From: an uncultured Thermomicrobiales bacterium
GTDB lineage: Bacteria > Chloroflexota > Chloroflexia > Thermomicrobiales > UBA6265
Direction of reading: 5' to 3'
NCBI GenBank assembly: GCA_902806395.1
Contig: CADCWH010000331.1
Coordinates: 1-8,220 of the forward strand
DNA length: 8,220 nt
In this document: positions 6,596 through 8,220 of the stretch, in pieces
Position numbering within the stretch: position 1 is the stretch's first letter
Layout: every line of letters begins with the position of its first letter
Made by a program: the position numbers and the translations under genes
Notes under the pieces: generated by a model
What the model was told of the DNA's origin: nothing
What the model saw: only the letters and a program-made list of their open reading frames with translations
Databases searched by the model: none

Positions 6596-7044
6596 GACGA
6601 AACTATCCTCGCCCGTGCCTCTGCGTCGACGGGAGTGTTCCTGGCACGTCGTGCGCCTACGCGACCGTGCGTCCGAGGACCGCCGGTTGGCCCCGACCGA
6701 TGCAGGAGTCGGGCCGCCGGTGGGACGAGGCGGGCATAGGCGCTCCCGACCGCGCCGAATCGCACCGATCCGGCGCGCATCCTCCTGGTGTCCACGTGAT
6801 CATCGGCGGCCGTCGAGAACCGTCCGGGCGGGACCTCTGCCGCTCACAGGATTGGGTCAGTTCCGGCCGGCCCATCCCGCGGACGTGGACCGTACCTGGG
6901 GGCACCCGTCGTCCGGGGATCGGGCAGGGACCGCGTCGTCGTGATCGTCCTCCGCGTGTACATCCCGGAACCGTGGCGGTCGTGCCCGTCGGCCGAGACG
7001 TTCCTTCGGGTGTCCGTCGGCACCTTGACCCGCACCATGTCATC
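6596..7044. other. Long intergenic stretch without a convincing gene
   Basis: These 449 bases lie between the phosphotransferase stop and the hydrolase start. They should contain the hydrolase promoter, but no clear promoter motif stands out. Several short open frames exist on both strands without recognisable domains. The one with the best codon bias is listed separately at low confidence. I see no RNA gene or strong hairpin. Confidence 0.5.
6844..7038 (-). CDS. Possible small ORF after the phosphotransferase gene (unrecognised)
   Basis: A 64-codon frame starts with ATG 6 bases after the phosphotransferase stop codon and begins MVRVKVPTDTRRNVSADG. Its first 40 or so codons end in G or C almost without exception, as real genes here do. 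The product is Thr/Arg/Pro-rich, has no hydrophobic core or known motif, and lacks a clear ribosome binding site (only GTGAG). In GC-rich DNA such frames often arise by chance. Translational coupling to the upstream gene is possible. Confidence 0.18.
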   Translation of the reverse strand: MVRVKVPTDTRRNVSADGHDRHGSGMYTRRTITTTRSLPDPRTTGAPRYGPRPRDGPAGTDPIL

Positions 7045-8001
7045 TCACGGGAAGTGGAACGGCCTGATGCCGAGTCCCGCACAGATCCGGTCCGTATCGT
7101 CCACGTGTTGCGGGGTGGGGCTGGCATATTCCAGGCACCAGAGCAATTGCAGGAGGAGCCTGCGGTCCGCATAGGTCGTCGTCACGCGTCCATGTGACCC
7201 GTAGCCGTCCCAGAACCCCTCTCCGGCCATCCCTCGCCACAGCTCCAACCGTGCCAAATCGGATTCGGGGTTGCCCGCCCAGGCGCTGTCGAAGTCGATG
7301 ATCGCCGACAAGCCCCACCGGCCGTGCGTCCGGCGTAGCAGGATATTCCCCGGGTGGAGGTCCTCATGGCACAACGTGGCCTGTCGCACGTCCCCGAAGT
7401 CCGCGGCCCGCTCGTCGAGTAGGGCGACGAACCGTTCAACGTGGTGTGGGTTAGCGATTCGGTGAGTGGACCGTGCGACGAGGGCCGGGAGGTAGGAGGC
7501 TCCCGGCTGGATCGTCCCGTCCACCGAGATCTCACCGAAGGCCGGGAAGTCGAGAAGGTGGATCTCGGCGACCGCTTCACCGAGTTCGCGGTGCACCGAC
7601 CGGGCCTCTTCGGTCGTGAGCCGCGGGAGGGTCGTCGACCACGGCGAGCCGGGTGCGTAGGTGGTGATCAGGTAGCGCCAAGGCCCGTGACAGTATGAGA
7701 CGTCGGCGGCCAGGACATCGACGGTCGGGACGGTGGTGCGGTCGCGTACCGACCGGAGAATCGCGGCCGTGCGGTCGAATAGGGCAGCGATCGGGGCACG
7801 GGGCCCCGCCAACTTGACGACCAGCCTCGCCGACGACCCGGCCAGCCGCACCAGGAGGACGGCGTAATCGTCATGCCGCCGCGCGACCCAGATCTGCGTC
7901 GCGACCGCCGTCGTGCCCAAGACCTGTCGCAGCAGGTGGCCCAGGTCGGACGCCTCCGCTGGCGATAACGGTCCGGGAGCCCCGGGGTCTGTCCGCGACA
8001 C
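7045..8001 (-). CDS. Phosphotransferase, APH/choline kinase family
   Basis: The 318-residue protein has the bilobal aminoglycoside phosphotransferase-like kinase fold. ARLVVKLAGP (58-67) supplies the ATP-binding Lys63. PWRYLITTYAPGSPW (107-121) is the hinge region. LCHEDLHPGNILL (210-222) is the HxDxxxxN catalytic loop (H212, D214, N219). AIIDFDSAWAGNPESDLA (233-250) is the metal-binding DFD segment. All residues needed for ATP-dependent phosphorylation of a small-molecule hydroxyl are present. The substrate is not readable: family members phosphorylate aminoglycosides, macrolides, choline, homoserine or sugars, and nothing here marks it as a resistance gene. The start is GTG 8001, chosen for the strong GGGAGG (8006-8011) 4 bases upstream. 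It ends with FHFP and a small open frame follows 6 bases later. The full length fits the family. Confidence 0.88.
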   Translation of the reverse strand: MSRTDPGAPGPLSPAEASDLGHLLRQVLGTTAVATQIWVARRHDDYAVLLVRLAGSSARLVVKLAGPRAPIAALFDRTAAILRSVRDRTTVPTVDVLAADVSYCHGPWRYLITTYAPGSPWSTTLPRLTTEEARSVHRELGEAVAEIHLLDFPAFGEISVDGTIQPGASYLPALVARSTHRIANPHHVERFVALLDERAADFGDVRQATLCHEDLHPGNILLRRTHGRWGLSAIIDFDSAWAGNPESDLARLELWRGMAGEGFWDGYGSHGRVTTTYADRRLLLQLLWCLEYASPTPQHVDDTDRICAGLGIRPFHFP

Positions 8002-8048
8002 GATGCCTCCCGAGGTCTGGACGGCGGAGCGTCAAGACAGTCTATTCC

Positions 8049-8083
8049 TGTGCCGAGCGAGCACGAGCGACCGGGTTGGCACA
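8049..8083 (-). terminator. Weak dyad between channel gene and phosphotransferase gene
   Basis: TGTGCC (8049-8054) and GGCACA (8078-8083) can pair around a 23-base loop, starting 11 bases after the channel gene's stop. The stem is short and the loop long, so termination is only a possibility. The same 93-base gap (8002-8094) must hold any separate promoter for the phosphotransferase. Confidence 0.22.
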
Positions 8084-8094
8084 AGACCGACGTG

Positions 8095-8220
8095 TCACTC
8101 CCGCCGTTGGGTGGCCTCGATGCGGTCCAGGCGGTCGTTGATCCGGCGCAGTTCGGCGATCACCGCGCTTTCCTGTTCCTCGACGAAGAGGGCCGCCAGC
8201 GACGCCGTGATGACGCCGAA
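8095..8220 (-). CDS. C-terminal end of probable potassium channel family protein (partial)
   Basis: The last 41 codons of a minus-strand gene enter from the right edge. FGVITASLAALFVEE matches the end of the inner pore helix of two-transmembrane or voltage-gated-like potassium channels, which typically reads FG(V/I)xTAxxAxxFVE. It is followed by a short amphipathic, coiled-coil-like tail with heptad-like spacing (IAELRRINDRLDRIEATQ). Such tails often help tetramer assembly. The selectivity filter and the rest of the pore lie outside the window, so the assignment rests on a short segment. It ends in TGA at 8095-8097. Confidence 0.6.
   Translation of the reverse strand, partial: FGVITASLAALFVEEQESAVIAELRRINDRLDRIEATQRRE

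Noticed and set aside
6667..7197. Plus-strand 176-codon frame in the long gap and phosphotransferase end
   Set aside because: It overlaps the conserved phosphotransferase C-terminus in antisense and shows no domain or ribosome binding site.
7045..8001. Antibiotic-resistance gene call for the APH-like protein
   Set aside because: The catalytic motifs are shared by choline, homoserine and sugar kinases, and nothing in the sequence or neighbourhood indicates an antibiotic substrate.

Overview
The window is very GC-rich chromosomal DNA with strong G/C preference at third codon positions. The secreted hydrolase carries a Tat-type signal and an interdomain linker built of repeated A-T-P-V-A units, a linker style I associate with Chloroflexota (Thermomicrobia-like) secreted proteins. 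An actinobacterial or other high-GC source is not excluded. No tRNA, rRNA, insertion sequence, CRISPR array or phage gene was seen.

Layout from left to right: (1) the N-terminal 345 codons of an MFS efflux-type transporter (minus strand, cut by the left edge); (2) a class III-like polyphosphate kinase 2 (PPK2) with an extra acidic insertion (minus); (3) a protein with the fold of ThDP-dependent 2-keto-acid decarboxylases whose cofactor-activating Glu and metal-binding motif are missing (minus); (4) a divergent intergenic region holding a 28-bp near-perfect palindrome; (5) a FmdB-type zinc-ribbon protein (plus) ended by a 13-bp perfect hairpin; (6) a Tat-exported two-domain hydrolase, an alpha/beta esterase fused to an SGNH hydrolase (minus); (7) a 449-base stretch with no convincing gene; (8) an APH/choline-kinase-type phosphotransferase (minus); (9) the last 41 codons of a probable potassium-channel subunit (minus, cut by the right edge).

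Most genes lie on the minus strand but are separated by 90 to 450 bases, several with hairpins between them. They look like individually transcribed genes rather than one operon, and no shared pathway is evident. The most unusual items are the ThDP-fold protein that appears to have lost its catalytic and cofactor-binding residues, the esterase-SGNH fusion, and the large palindrome between the two divergent genes.
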